A DNA stretch of 40,784 bases from a virus, in the IMG/VR virus record IMGVR_UViG_3300025013_000114, positions 1 through 40,784 of that record; one strand, 5' to 3'. The notes beneath the pieces are model-generated. The model ran no database searches. It saw only the letters and a list, made by a program, of their open reading frames with translations, and was not told where the DNA came from. This document shows, one piece after another, positions 18,216 through 25,931 of this stretch. Position numbers and translations under genes: made by a program. Numbering within the stretch: the stretch's first letter is position 1; each line of letters begins with the position of its first letter.

Positions 18216-19208
18216 TTAGGAGACCGCGGCCTCAGTGTTGAGGAGCTGGTCGCAGGTTTTGATGGGGATGCCCAGGAAGTTCGTGGAGAACTGGCCGGCA
18301 GATTCCCGGATGGAAAGCGCGTTGTTGCTCTTGTTGAGCGCCTGGATGTCCAGCATCTCGCGCACGGTCCTGTTGGCGTAGAACACCGGGCGCCCCATGG
18401 TGAGGAACGGAATCCGGTGGGTGGCCTTTATCATGAGCTTGATGAGGTCCGCAGCGGAGGACTCGCTGGTCAGGTTGCTCACGTCGATGTTGCAGATACG
18501 AACCGCATAGCGCCAGTCCTTGACGCACAGGCCGCACTTCCACTGCCACCAGTCTTTGTACGCGCGGTAGTAGCCGCCATCGGCGTCCTGCACATCCTGG
18601 AGTCCCAGGTCCTCGTGCTGCAGGCCGGCCTTGCTCCCCTTGGGGTAGAAGCCGAACAGGGAGTTGTTGCCCCAGACGATGAGCCAGATGGAGGTGTTGT
18701 CCGACTGCGAGCCGCTGGCGCTGATGACGTTCTGTGAGACCGGGACCGCCGCGGAAAGGGTGTTGTACCTGGGGGTGAGCCCGGTGAACTTCTCCGGGTT
18801 GGCGGTGACGTCCCCGTAAAAGACCGTGCCGGCCATGGTCTGGTTCATGGCCTCCACTTCCGCAACGGCCTCTGAGAGGCGGAAGGTTGCGGTGTTGCCG
18901 TTGATCTCCGCCACGTCCTTATCCACGTGGTTACGTGCCTCCAGCATCCCGCAGGTGTCCGTGATCGGGGTGCGGGTGGACTTGGAAGGCTGGATGCCCT
19001 GGTACAGCTTCCTCCAGGTGGCGGAGGGGAGGCCGGTCCGGATGACGGAGCGGTGCCCGGTCTCCTGGTTGGACTCCTGGAAAGGCATGTCCTCCAGGAG
19101 AGAGTTGGTCTGGTTCAGGAGCTCCGCGACATCCGCCACTTTCCCCTGGGGGTCCAGACTGTTGGCAACGTCGATAAGCGTTGCCCCCTTGTTGCCGATA
19201 ACTGCCAT
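18216..19208 (-). CDS. Major capsid protein (BPP-1 Bbp17 type)
   Basis: A 330-aa HK97-fold-type coat protein. Recognisable blocks include TLIDVANSLDPQGKVADVAE, LLEDMPFQESNQETGHRS, an E-loop-like AMNQTMAGTVFYGDVTANPE, LKDWRYAVRICNID-type P-domain text (here CVKDWRYAVRICNIDVSNLT) and the closing FLGIPIKTCDQLLNTE. I place the start at ATG 19208 because AGGAGGT lies six bases upstream. The open frame runs further upstream to 19349, but that part crosses a direct repeat and the end of the scaffold gene region and has no capsid-like sequence. Gene order (scaffold, coat, cement) matches BPP-1-like podophages. Confidence 0.9.
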   Translation of the reverse strand: MAVIGNKGATLIDVANSLDPQGKVADVAELLNQTNSLLEDMPFQESNQETGHRSVIRTGLPSATWRKLYQGIQPSKSTRTPITDTCGMLEARNHVDKDVAEINGNTATFRLSEAVAEVEAMNQTMAGTVFYGDVTANPEKFTGLTPRYNTLSAAVPVSQNVISASGSQSDNTSIWLIVWGNNSLFGFYPKGSKAGLQHEDLGLQDVQDADGGYYRAYKDWWQWKCGLCVKDWRYAVRICNIDVSNLTSESSAADLIKLMIKATHRIPFLTMGRPVFYANRTVREMLDIQALNKSNNALSIRESAGQFSTNFLGIPIKTCDQLLNTEAAVS

Positions 19209-19224
19209 GATGAACCTCCTGGCG

Positions 19225-19268
19225 GGTGTTCTCCCGCAAAGGCTTGTACCCGCTGGCCGGTGTTCTCC
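19225..19268. repeat. Direct repeat in the major capsid leader
   Basis: GGTGTTCTCC occurs at 19225-19234 and again at 19259-19268, each followed by a CAAAG-containing segment (34-bp period). The repeats lie in the untranslated leader just upstream of the coat protein ribosome site and might form an mRNA structure or be a recent duplication. Confidence 0.5.
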
Positions 19269-19290
19269 GACAAAGCGGGGGGGGGTTGAT

Positions 19291-20124
19291 CTACTTGCTG
19301 TCTCCATAAAGCCGTGTGGCGATATCGCCCTTTTCCGCTCCCTGGCCACCCGGGAGGACCATCCCGTCCTCCTTCATGTTGTTGCCGATCCGGACCATGA
19401 GGCGGATGAGCTCCGGATGGTTGCCCAGCTTGTACTGGTTGAGCGCCGTCTTGAGTTCCGGAGTTCCGAAGGTGTTGAGCGCGCGCTGTGCCGTCTCCAC
19501 GCTCGCCTCCCACTTGTCCCCGCCATACTCCTTGTCCTTCTTGGCGGTCGCCACCCACTCCTGGGTCATCTGGTTGTAGGACTCGTAACGGCGCTGTACC
19601 AGCTTGGCCTCAAAGTCCGCCAGCTTCTGCGCCTGCTCGTTGTTGAGCCCCAGTTCCTTGGCCAGTGGGGTGAACTCCTCCAGGAGCTCCGCGGTTATCT
19701 CTACCCCCTCCGGGAACTTGAGCTCGTACTTTTCCGGTACTCCCTGCTTTGCGGCCTCTTCCGCCTTGAGACGGTCCTCCTCCTCGCGCTGCTCATCCGT
19801 GAGACCAGCACGGCGCGCCTCCTCTGCCTTGGTAGCGGCCAGCTCTTGCTTGCGTGCCTCGATGAGCTCAGGGGTGAACAGCTTGGAAAGGTCATCCTCT
19901 CCGCCGCCGCCTCCACCGGCATCACCGCCACCGCCACCGCCCTCTCCACCGGCTCCAGGATCACCGCCAGCCCCGCCAAGGATAGAGCCGCCATCACCGC
20001 CGGCGCCGGCGTCCCCACCACCAGCACCACCCTCGCCGCCCTCACCGGGAACCGCCGTGATCCCCATCACCGGCAGCAAGAGCATCATCACCAGAAACTT
20101 CCACCACATGATTCGTTTCTTCAT
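19291..20124 (-). CDS. Probable scaffolding protein
   Basis: A 277-aa protein between portal/Bbp19 and the coat protein. A Gly/Asp-rich low-complexity segment (about residues 26-75) is followed by long charged helices (KQELAATKAEEARRAGL, TDEQREEEDRLKAEEAAKQG) and FPEGVEITAELLEEFTPLAK, the pattern of podovirus scaffolds that direct procapsid assembly and are then removed. The start is unsettled. ATG 20124 has a GGAGGGAG site seven bases upstream but overlaps the Bbp19 gene by more than 80 bases and gives a hydrophobic signal-like start (MKKRIMWWKFLVMMLLLPVM); a later ATG at the MGITAVPGE segment would remove it. No protease motif is seen. Confidence 0.72.
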   Translation of the reverse strand: MKKRIMWWKFLVMMLLLPVMGITAVPGEGGEGGAGGGDAGAGGDGGSILGGAGGDPGAGGEGGGGGGDAGGGGGGEDDLSKLFTPELIEARKQELAATKAEEARRAGLTDEQREEEDRLKAEEAAKQGVPEKYELKFPEGVEITAELLEEFTPLAKELGLNNEQAQKLADFEAKLVQRRYESYNQMTQEWVATAKKDKEYGGDKWEASVETAQRALNTFGTPELKTALNQYKLGNHPELIRLMVRIGNNMKEDGMVLPGGQGAEKGDIATRLYGDSK

Positions 20125-20410
20125 TTGCTTTCTCCCTCCGTGCCTTGGCACTCTTCAAAAGGTTGATGTACTTCTCCGGACAGGCCTCCAGGATCTCCGC
20201 CGTTAAGCGCAACCCGATGTTGCGCTGGCCCTCCTGCATGGCCATGACCAGAGGGTCAGAATGGAAGGAGGACCGCATAACGCCGGTCCTTTCCAGGAGC
20301 ACCCAGATGACTCTCTGCCCTGCTGGAGTGGAGAGCACCTGGTCAATGTCCATGAGATGCTGTCTCTGCTGTCGCGCGGCCTGCTGCTCCGCCTTAGACT
20401 TGCGTGCCAT
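20042..20410 (-). CDS. Bbp19-family phage protein
   Basis: A 122-aa small protein between portal and scaffold. The segment STPAGQRVIWVLLERTGVMR then SSFHSDPLVMAMQEGQRNIG and LRLTAEILEACPEKY is the recognisable core of the Bbp19 family from Bordetella phage BPP-1 and relatives. Its function is not established. The start ATG at 20410 overlaps the portal stop (TGATG arrangement), and a GTG one codon upstream is an alternative. Its 3' end overlaps the proposed scaffold start. Presence of both Bbp16 and Bbp19 relatives ties this head module to the BPP-1 type. Confidence 0.82.
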   Translation of the reverse strand: MARKSKAEQQAARQQRQHLMDIDQVLSTPAGQRVIWVLLERTGVMRSSFHSDPLVMAMQEGQRNIGLRLTAEILEACPEKYINLLKSAKARREKANEETNHVVEVSGDDALAAGDGDHGGSR

Positions 20411-22089
20411 CACCTTGCCCCTATCAGTCGCGTCAACGCGCTCACGTCGCTGATGTTGGTCTCTGAGAGCGTCTTTGCGGCAGTTGCCACATTCCCCATT
20501 GCCGGCGCCGCTGCTGCCATGTCCTTGGCCTGCTGTGCCTCAGCTCGAGCCTGGCGAATCTGCGCCACCTCTTCCGCCGTCCTGATTACATTGGGAGCAA
20601 CGCCATGCATCCCGGCATACTCGTCAATGGCTGCGTCCGTGTTGAACTTGTCCACCGCCTCCGGGTTGAAGCTGGACAGGTTGCCCACGTACCCGGCCAC
20701 CCTCTCCATGGAGGCGGTCCCTACCAGCTTCTGGGCCTGCGCCATCACGCTGATGTACTCCACCTTGAGCGACTGCCCGGAGAGCTCCCGAGGAGGAGGA
20801 ATAACCTCACCGCGGCGGAGCATGATGGCGAAGGTTCTATCTATCGCCTTGTCATAGAGTTCCTCACCGAAACGCTCGATGGTGGGACCCAGCACCAGGA
20901 GCTTCTCCTGGTGGCGCTCCTCCACCTCCCTCGCCGTCACCTGGTTGATGTCGCTGGTGGCAAACATCAGCATGAGATCCTCGTAAAAAATCTTGCGAAT
21001 CTCCGCCTTCTGCGCCTCGATGTCCTGGCGGAGCTCCCCGATGTGTGGCTGGAACTGGTACGCAGGCCGGAAACCAGCGTTGTTCTGTGCCGCTAGGTTA
21101 TCGATGTAGGTGACGCCACCCGGGACGATGCTGGATCCACTTTCCTTGAGCGCCGAGTCCGCCAGCATCGGAGGACGGACCACCTTGTCCAGTGCCTCCG
21201 CCTTGCGCTTCTCGAAGAACTGGAGACCCTTGACGGTCCCCAGCGCGTCCATGCCCGGGGAGTAGCCATAAACGTCATCACCCTCCACGTCCCAGCGCGG
21301 CGCCATCACAGGAAACTCATCGAAGCCCGATTCCGACAGGAAAAGCGCATCCTGCTTTGAGCTGCCCGGCTCCCAATAGACGGACCGGACCGGCTTCTCA
21401 GAGGCGTTGAGCTTGGTGAAATCCCGGTCCACGTTGGGCTCAATGGCCTGCGTCACCTCCACTTGCTGCTCATAGTTGCTCTTGTCCCAGAGGTTGCGGA
21501 CCGTCTGGGAGACGTTCTTGAGCCCGAACTGCATGACCACCTGGCGCACCGTCATGGCGAATTGACGGTAAAGGGTGTCGCACTCCAGGCGGTCATTCAG
21601 TGCGATGAAGAAGGACCCCACCGGGAAGGGGTAACAGCGGATGGTGGTTTGCCGATCCTCCAGGATGGCCATGGCCGCAGTACCATGTCCGCCGGTTGCG
21701 CCGTACATTTGCGGCATGACGTTGTAGAAGTTGCTCCGCGCAAAGGAGGTCCTCATCCTGGTCTCCATCTCGAACAGCCAGGACTTAACCGGCTTGAACT
21801 TCATGAGGTCCGCATCCTCCAGCATGAGGCGGAACCAGGGACGGGACTGTGAGGTCATCCCGGCGTGCATCCCGGACTTGAGCGTCCGGAGCGACGTGGT
21901 GGCGCAGCTGTTGATAATGGCGTCATTGGCCTTAGAGCCCTTGCTCTTGTTGGTCGTGAGATAGCGCCCGGTCCTGGGAGAAAGAAACTTCGTGAGCTCC
22001 TGCCAGTGCGGAAAGAAGGACTCCCGCTCCGTCTTGAGCTCCGCCAGCCGGCGCTCCACTTGTTCCCTTTTGGTCATGTTTTCCGCCAT
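20410..22089 (-). CDS. Portal / head-to-tail connecting protein
   Basis: A 559-aa portal of the podovirus head-tail connector family (T7 gp8-like, PF12236 type). Typical blocks: ERESFFPHWQELTKFLSPRT, a long wing with LRTLKSGMHAGMTSQSRPWF, GGHGTAAMAILED, the crown/stem text LFFEKRKAEALDK-like (here GLQFFEKRKAEALDKVVRPP), RKIFYEDLMLMFATSD and TAREVEERHQEKLLVLGPTI. It forms the dodecameric ring for DNA packaging and for attaching the gp11-like adaptor. The ATG at 22089 is preceded by AGAGGTG. It overlaps an upstream small Cys-containing reading frame. Confidence 0.93.
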   Translation of the reverse strand: MAENMTKREQVERRLAELKTERESFFPHWQELTKFLSPRTGRYLTTNKSKGSKANDAIINSCATTSLRTLKSGMHAGMTSQSRPWFRLMLEDADLMKFKPVKSWLFEMETRMRTSFARSNFYNVMPQMYGATGGHGTAAMAILEDRQTTIRCYPFPVGSFFIALNDRLECDTLYRQFAMTVRQVVMQFGLKNVSQTVRNLWDKSNYEQQVEVTQAIEPNVDRDFTKLNASEKPVRSVYWEPGSSKQDALFLSESGFDEFPVMAPRWDVEGDDVYGYSPGMDALGTVKGLQFFEKRKAEALDKVVRPPMLADSALKESGSSIVPGGVTYIDNLAAQNNAGFRPAYQFQPHIGELRQDIEAQKAEIRKIFYEDLMLMFATSDINQVTAREVEERHQEKLLVLGPTIERFGEELYDKAIDRTFAIMLRRGEVIPPPRELSGQSLKVEYISVMAQAQKLVGTASMERVAGYVGNLSSFNPEAVDKFNTDAAIDEYAGMHGVAPNVIRTAEEVAQIRQARAEAQQAKDMAAAAPAMGNVATAAKTLSETNISDVSALTRLIGAR

Positions 22090-22273
22090 CTATCACCTCT
22101 GTTAAATGCCAGTCTTTGCATATCCGGCACTTGTAGATACTGAGCCTTGCCCCAGACTGTGCCGCCACCATGCTGGCGCCGGTCATTGCTTGTTTTCGCT
22201 TCCGGTAGCGCCGTTTCCCGGTCAGCAGGCAGACCACGCGGCCGTTGTAGTTGTCCGGTGCCTGCGCCGCCAT
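21932..22273 (-). CDS. Small CxxC...WHLT protein overlapping portal gene
   Basis: A 113-aa reading frame. The first 60 residues look like a real protein: basic (LTGKRRYRKRKQAM), then RLSIYKCRICKDWHLTE, a single zinc-hook-like CxxC followed by WHLT. This text is found in short proteins encoded just before phage portal genes. The remaining residues run about 158 bases into the portal gene in another frame and have no protein-like character. Related proteins usually end soon after WHLT, so the long tail may be incidental or the result of a lost stop. The ribosome site is weak (GGGACAG). Function unknown. Confidence 0.5.
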   Translation of the reverse strand: MAAQAPDNYNGRVVCLLTGKRRYRKRKQAMTGASMVAAQSGARLSIYKCRICKDWHLTEVIDGGKHDQKGTSGAPAGGAQDGAGVLLSALAGAHEVSFSQDRALSHDQQEQGL

Positions 22274-22276
22274 TTG

Positions 22277-22468
22277 CTACTGTCCCAGGAGCGTTTTGGT
22301 GGTGGTGGTGGCGGGGGCGGTCGCGCCCTGGGGACCAGTCAGCACCGTGTTGCTTGAGGCCATCCTGCGCCTCTGTCTCTCGCTGTCGCGCGCTGCTGTT
22401 ACGCCGGCGTCCTGTTCTTCGGGAGGGGGAACGACAGGAGGGGGGGAAGGGGGTTTGCCACCACACAT
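22277..22468 (-). CDS. Short proline-rich conserved phage protein
   Basis: A 63-aa protein starting MCGGKPPSPPPVVPPPEEQD, continuing with an Arg/Ser-rich stretch (ERQRRRMASSNTVLTGPQG) and ending KTLLGQ. This MCGG, polyproline, ILTGP-type, LLG ending is a recurrent short protein near the portal gene in T7- and BPP-1-like podophages. Function unknown; a head-tail accessory or assembly factor seems likely. The start ATG at 22468 is chosen over an upstream GTG because GCGAGG is at proper spacing. It is followed within a few bases by the WHLT gene. Confidence 0.68.
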   Translation of the reverse strand: MCGGKPPSPPPVVPPPEEQDAGVTAARDSERQRRRMASSNTVLTGPQGATAPATTTTKTLLGQ

Positions 22469-22514
22469 AAGCACCTCGCATTAGAGAATTTCCAGCCGGC
22501 CGAGATTGGAGCAC

Positions 22515-22540
22515 AAAAAAAGGGGGCCAAATAGCCCCCT
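22515..22540 (-). terminator. Rho-independent terminator between terminase/HTH and head genes
   Basis: On the minus strand GGGGGC (22539-22534), loop TATTTG, GCCCCC (22527-22522), then seven T (22521-22515). It follows the 78-aa HTH gene and precedes the portal group, so packaging and head genes may be separate transcripts or subject to antitermination. Confidence 0.85.
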
Positions 22541-22579
22541 CAACCTCCGTTACCTATCTATAACCGCGCCATGGTGCTG

Positions 22580-22816
22580 CTAAATCTCCTCCTCCAGGGA
22601 CGAATAGGCCAGGTAGCCCCTGCTTTCAGCCTCTAGGACGCTGGCCACGTCCACGCGCAGGCCACGCGCCCCTTCCCTCCCCTCCGGGTGCCAGAGCCTT
22701 ATCACGCCCTTGCTGGCCAACTCCCGCACCAGGTCCACGCTGCAGTCCCACCTAGCCATGAGGGTGCTCACCTTGGCGTACTTCTTCATCTCAAAAGGCA
22801 ATGGAACCACAGCCAT
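22580..22816 (-). CDS. Small winged helix-turn-helix DNA-binding protein
   Basis: A 78-aa protein immediately after the large terminase. The core KYAKVSTLMARWDCSVDLVR, followed by ELASKGVIRLWHP and LRVDVASVLEAESRGYL, reads like the MerR/excisionase-type winged helix (HTH_17-like): helix, helix, beta-wing, helix. It could bind pac/cos DNA alongside terminase or control late genes. The start ATG at 22816 overlaps the terminase stop with GGGGGG upstream. It is followed by a terminator. Function is inferred from fold only. Confidence 0.6.
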   Translation of the reverse strand: MAVVPLPFEMKKYAKVSTLMARWDCSVDLVRELASKGVIRLWHPEGREGARGLRVDVASVLEAESRGYLAYSSLEEEI

Positions 22817-24354
22817 CACAGCCCCCCATGCGGATCATAATCCACTACATGCCGGGTTTTACCCGGAGGTAATGCCTTGCGCTTCGGAGTCTCCACGCTG
22901 GCGTAAATGATGGCGTCACCCTTATCCGGGGAGCGCCCTATCCTCTTGATGAGGTCCTCTTTCGACTCGATGAGAATCTTTCCGGCGCGCAGCGTCCAGG
23001 TGGGAGCGCACAGGTCCGCCCTGACATCTTGGCCAGGAGGGAGAGCGACAGGGGGGACCGCGTTGGGGTCCAGCGCCTCACGCATCTGCCACCAGAGTTG
23101 CGCCCGGAGGTTGTAGAAGCGGAGCCGGCCACTCTTGTCCGTGCCATGGCCCACGTCCGCGCCGTTGATCCCCACCACATGCACGCCGGCCGTCTTGAGA
23201 TGGTCATAGGGGGAAGTGCCGACACCCACCACGTCCACGTGGATCGGAGCGCCATCTTTCTGTGCAGCCAGAGCAACGGCCGCGGCGCTGGGACCGTCAG
23301 GAGTAGCCGCTCCCGGGTAGCACAGGAGCTTGTCATACCAAGCGCCATGACGCCGGGACACAATGGTCTCACAGCGGCCACCGCGCGCCACGTCCTCGCC
23401 AATGGCGTCCATGGGTTGCTTCTTGCCGTCCTCCCGCCATCTGGCTTGAGCTGCCTTGACCCACTCCGACGGGATGACCTGGAACGGGTTTTCATCCTTG
23501 CCGGCCTGAAAGTCACCGTTGAGCATCATGGAGCGCAGCGGCTCCGGGAGAGCCTGGAGGGTGGCCTCATACCCGGTATCCATGAGGAAAGGGTTGTCTT
23601 GCACCTTGGAAGGGATGAAGGTCCTGGACTGAGGTTTGATGAGCTTGCCCGGCTTGGCGGGGTCCGGTATGAGCTCCGGTCCGTCCACCTCCACGTCCTT
23701 CCCCTCGATGACGGCGAAGTATCGCAGCTCGCCCGGCTTGGCCGGCCGCGGGTGATCCGGATCGAGCCAGGGGGCAAAGTATTTGATGACCCATTCCCCT
23801 TGAGCGTCCACCGGAGGGTTACCGGTGAATACCACCCGGCAACGCTGGCCCTTCCTGGTGGTGCGGAGCCAGGTCATGAGAAAGCGGACTTGAGCCTCCG
23901 GGAAGCTCGTCACCTCATCGAACACCTTGAGGTCATGGGGGCGCCCCTGGTATTTCTTCTCGTCCCCCAGGTTGGGGACTGCGCCAAACTCCACCTGTCG
24001 CTTGTCCGCCCCGGGGACGCGCCAGATTCCTTTCTGAGAGTTGAGCCCCTGGTCCGTGCCAAGTATCTCCAGCATCCTGTCCTGGATGGCCTGGAGCTCC
24101 GTCCCCACCTTGCGGAAGATGATAGAGCGGATGTGCTTGGTGAGGGAGAGACCGATAACTAGGTCCGTCTTGCCGCCGCCGGCCGCGCCGCCGTAGAAGG
24201 TGACATCCGCCTCCGTGTCGTAGGCCTCCTTTTGCGGACCCTCGAACATTGGGACCCACACCCCGGTGGCCTGGCGCATGAGGAAGGCCAGCTCCAGCTT
24301 CTCCTCCTCCGTTGCGTACCCCAGGAGACCCTTGAGACGGTTAAGCACCTCCAT
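22816..24354 (-). CDS. terL: Terminase large subunit
   Basis: A 512-aa DNA-packaging motor. The ATPase centre has Walker A GGAAGGGKT (residues 55-63) and Walker B LKVFDE (142-147), with a coupling-like VFTGNPP after it. The C-terminal nuclease starts near DAIGEDVARGG and includes IHVDVVGVG and the late acidic region around DKGDAIIYA. It would cut concatemeric DNA and translocate it through the portal. The start overlaps the small terminase gene by about 13 bases, and the stop overlaps the HTH gene. Length is normal. Sequence alone does not tell headful from cohesive-end packaging. Confidence 0.95.
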   Translation of the reverse strand: MEVLNRLKGLLGYATEEEKLELAFLMRQATGVWVPMFEGPQKEAYDTEADVTFYGGAAGGGKTDLVIGLSLTKHIRSIIFRKVGTELQAIQDRMLEILGTDQGLNSQKGIWRVPGADKRQVEFGAVPNLGDEKKYQGRPHDLKVFDEVTSFPEAQVRFLMTWLRTTRKGQRCRVVFTGNPPVDAQGEWVIKYFAPWLDPDHPRPAKPGELRYFAVIEGKDVEVDGPELIPDPAKPGKLIKPQSRTFIPSKVQDNPFLMDTGYEATLQALPEPLRSMMLNGDFQAGKDENPFQVIPSEWVKAAQARWREDGKKQPMDAIGEDVARGGRCETIVSRRHGAWYDKLLCYPGAATPDGPSAAAVALAAQKDGAPIHVDVVGVGTSPYDHLKTAGVHVVGINGADVGHGTDKSGRLRFYNLRAQLWWQMREALDPNAVPPVALPPGQDVRADLCAPTWTLRAGKILIESKEDLIKRIGRSPDKGDAIIYASVETPKRKALPPGKTRHVVDYDPHGGL

Positions 24355-24889
24355 TGCCGTCTCCCTTTGCTCGTCTCTCCAGCGTGCCGATTAGCGTGAG
24401 CATCCGGTTGGCCAGCTCCATGTCCGACATCTCGCCGCGCGTCCCCACCTCGCCGCCCAGCTCCACCTTGTCCGTGAACATCTTGAGGTGACGCCCGATG
24501 AGCTCCTGGCTCCCCTTCTTGTCAGCCAGCTTGAGCGCGAAGTTGCCCAGCTTGTCCCAGCCCCACCCGGTGACGGCCTTGCGGAGGTGTACCGGGAGCT
24601 TCTCGAGGTCCGCCGGCTTCTTGATGTCCGCGAACACCAACGGGTCATAGAAAGCCTGGTGAGAGAGCTCCACCAGAACCTTGGCGCTGTCGATCCCCGT
24701 CACCCTGGAGCGCTTCTCAATCTGCTCGTCCACTACGCCTTGGATGCTAACATCCGCTAACAGACGTGCGGCCTGCTCATTAGCTGTTTTCGGGGAGTAG
24801 CCGGCGCGGATTGCCGCCTGAGTGCCGTTCAGATCAACAAGGTACTCCTCCACGAATCGCTGTTGTTTCGGCGTGAGCTTCCTGCTCAT
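24341..24889 (-). CDS. terS: Terminase small subunit (Terminase_2 family)
   Basis: A 182-aa DNA-recognition subunit. The N-terminal LTPKQQRFVEEYLVDLNGTQ and AAIRAGYSPKTANEQAARLL are diagnostic of the Terminase_2 helix-turn-helix. The C-terminal region carries KVLVELSHQAFYDP and a helical end for contact with the large subunit. I start at ATG 24889, next to AGGGGGGACT, rather than at an upstream in-frame ATG without a ribosome site. It is the first gene after the strong terminator at 24906-24941, so its expression probably needs readthrough of that terminator or a promoter very close to the gene. Confidence 0.93.
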   Translation of the reverse strand: MSRKLTPKQQRFVEEYLVDLNGTQAAIRAGYSPKTANEQAARLLADVSIQGVVDEQIEKRSRVTGIDSAKVLVELSHQAFYDPLVFADIKKPADLEKLPVHLRKAVTGWGWDKLGNFALKLADKKGSQELIGRHLKMFTDKVELGGEVGTRGEMSDMELANRMLTLIGTLERRAKGDGNGGA

Positions 24890-24905
24890 AGTCCCCCCTA
24901 CGTAC

Positions 24906-24941
24906 AAAAAAAAAGGCGGTCACCCATAACCGGGAACCGCC
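24906..24941 (-). terminator. Strong terminator between early operon and packaging genes
   Basis: On the minus strand GGCGGT (24941-24936) pairs with ACCGCC (24920-24915), with a further inner CCC/GGG pairing in the loop, followed by nine T (24914-24906). It ends leftward early transcription and stands about 65 bases downstream of a TTGACA box and 17 bases upstream of the terS start, as in antitermination-controlled late switches. Confidence 0.88.
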
Positions 24942-24948
24942 CCATCAT

Positions 24949-25012
24949 GCACCATTTACACCATTTGCACCGGCCCCATTGCGGTTTACTACTAGAAGCC
25001 ACTCATTGTCAA
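24949..25012 (-). promoter_or_regulatory. Candidate late promoter with tandem operator-like repeats
   Basis: On the minus strand a consensus -35 box TTGACA (25012-25007) lies just downstream of the last early gene; the expected -10 region (about 24984-24990, AGTAAAC) is poor. Further downstream, 24971-24951 holds two overlapping copies of GGTG(C/T)AAATGGT with a 9-bp period and a third GGTGCA half. The 12-mer ACCATTTGCACC here is identical to one in the immunity region at 38166-38177. A repressed or activator-dependent late promoter is inferred. Confidence 0.5.
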
Positions 25013-25029
25013 GCTTTACACTGGCCTAC

Positions 25030-25929
25030 TCATCCCCGGCCACCTCCGCCCACCAGGATCAGCTTGGAAGGCTCCGGTTTCTTGTTCGCCGGCAGGATGG
25101 TATTGAGAGCATCGAGCGCCATGATGAGCATCTGGCTCTGTCCCAGCACGGAGATGAGCTTCTGGTGGTTCAGCTCCTCCTGGACCGCATCCCTGGCGAT
25201 CTCCACCCCCTTCATGATGTGCTGCACGGTGGCGCGATAGTTAGCCAGGACCTCGCGGTGCATCCCCAGGATGGTGATGAGCTGCGCCACGCGCTTCTCC
25301 GGATCTTCACCCAGCTGCTCCTCCTCCGGGAGAACCACGTTGAGAGCCTGGAGCACCAGGTCATCCACCGCAACGAGCTGGCGCGTTGCTTCCGCGGCCG
25401 TCCCCTCCGCGCCCAGGTGTTTCCGGAGCCGTTGGGTCTCCACCTCGTCCCGCTTTACCTCCAGGTCCAGAAGGTGCTCTTTTGCTTGTCCGTGCCCCCC
25501 CATCTCCACCACGTCATACTTGAAGGAGAAGGAGGCGCCGCAGTCCGGGCAACCGAACCCGAAGGGGTTGCACCCCATCCTGGCCGGCCCCTCGTCCGCC
25601 ATGGCCACCCTCCCGCCGTCCTTTGTCTCGAACCCCAAGCCCTCCCCACCCGCGGCCCTGGTGTTCGGCCTGGTGACTTCTGGGAGATCCGCCAGCGCCG
25701 CCGGTTTGACGATGCTGGGGAGTTGCGGCTGCAGCGGACCGTTGAAAGTCAACTGGCTCAACCAGATGACCCCGGTTCTGTCCAGGAGGAGCTTGTCCGC
25801 CGGCTCCAGCTCCCAGCAGGAGATAATGGTCCCGGTGTCATCGCCCACCCGATAGGCGGGGAGCTCCTGGTATTGCGGCTGTCCTTTTCCCATAACTACG
25901 TTGTGCCCTTCAAATCTCGCCGGTTTCAT
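25030..25929 (-). CDS. Conserved phage protein with central Cys cluster
   Basis: A 299-aa protein, last of the leftward early operon. The N-terminus KPARFEGHNVVMGKGQPQYQ then ELPAYRVGDDTGTIISCWEL and IWLSQLTFNGPLQPQLPS belongs to a conserved phage family without assigned function. Near residue 117 is MGCNPFGFGCPDCGASFSF, a small zinc-ribbon-like Cys group in a Gly-rich linker. The C-terminal half is helical (HREVLANYRATVQHIMKGVE; SVLGQSQMLIMALDAL). Start ATG 25929 begins just after the upstream stop; the longer frame overlaps that gene. Being next to the late switch, it could be a late regulator, but no antiterminator motif is recognised. Confidence 0.55.
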   Translation of the reverse strand: MKPARFEGHNVVMGKGQPQYQELPAYRVGDDTGTIISCWELEPADKLLLDRTGVIWLSQLTFNGPLQPQLPSIVKPAALADLPEVTRPNTRAAGGEGLGFETKDGGRVAMADEGPARMGCNPFGFGCPDCGASFSFKYDVVEMGGHGQAKEHLLDLEVKRDEVETQRLRKHLGAEGTAAEATRQLVAVDDLVLQALNVVLPEEEQLGEDPEKRVAQLITILGMHREVLANYRATVQHIMKGVEIARDAVQEELNHQKLISVLGQSQMLIMALDALNTILPANKKPEPSKLILVGGGGRG

Positions 25930-25931
25930 TT

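Noticed and set aside
22074-22514. 146-codon minus-strand frame crossing the polyproline and WHLT genes
   Set aside because: Its product is low-complexity Arg/His/Gln text, while the two other frames contain recognisable conserved short phage proteins.
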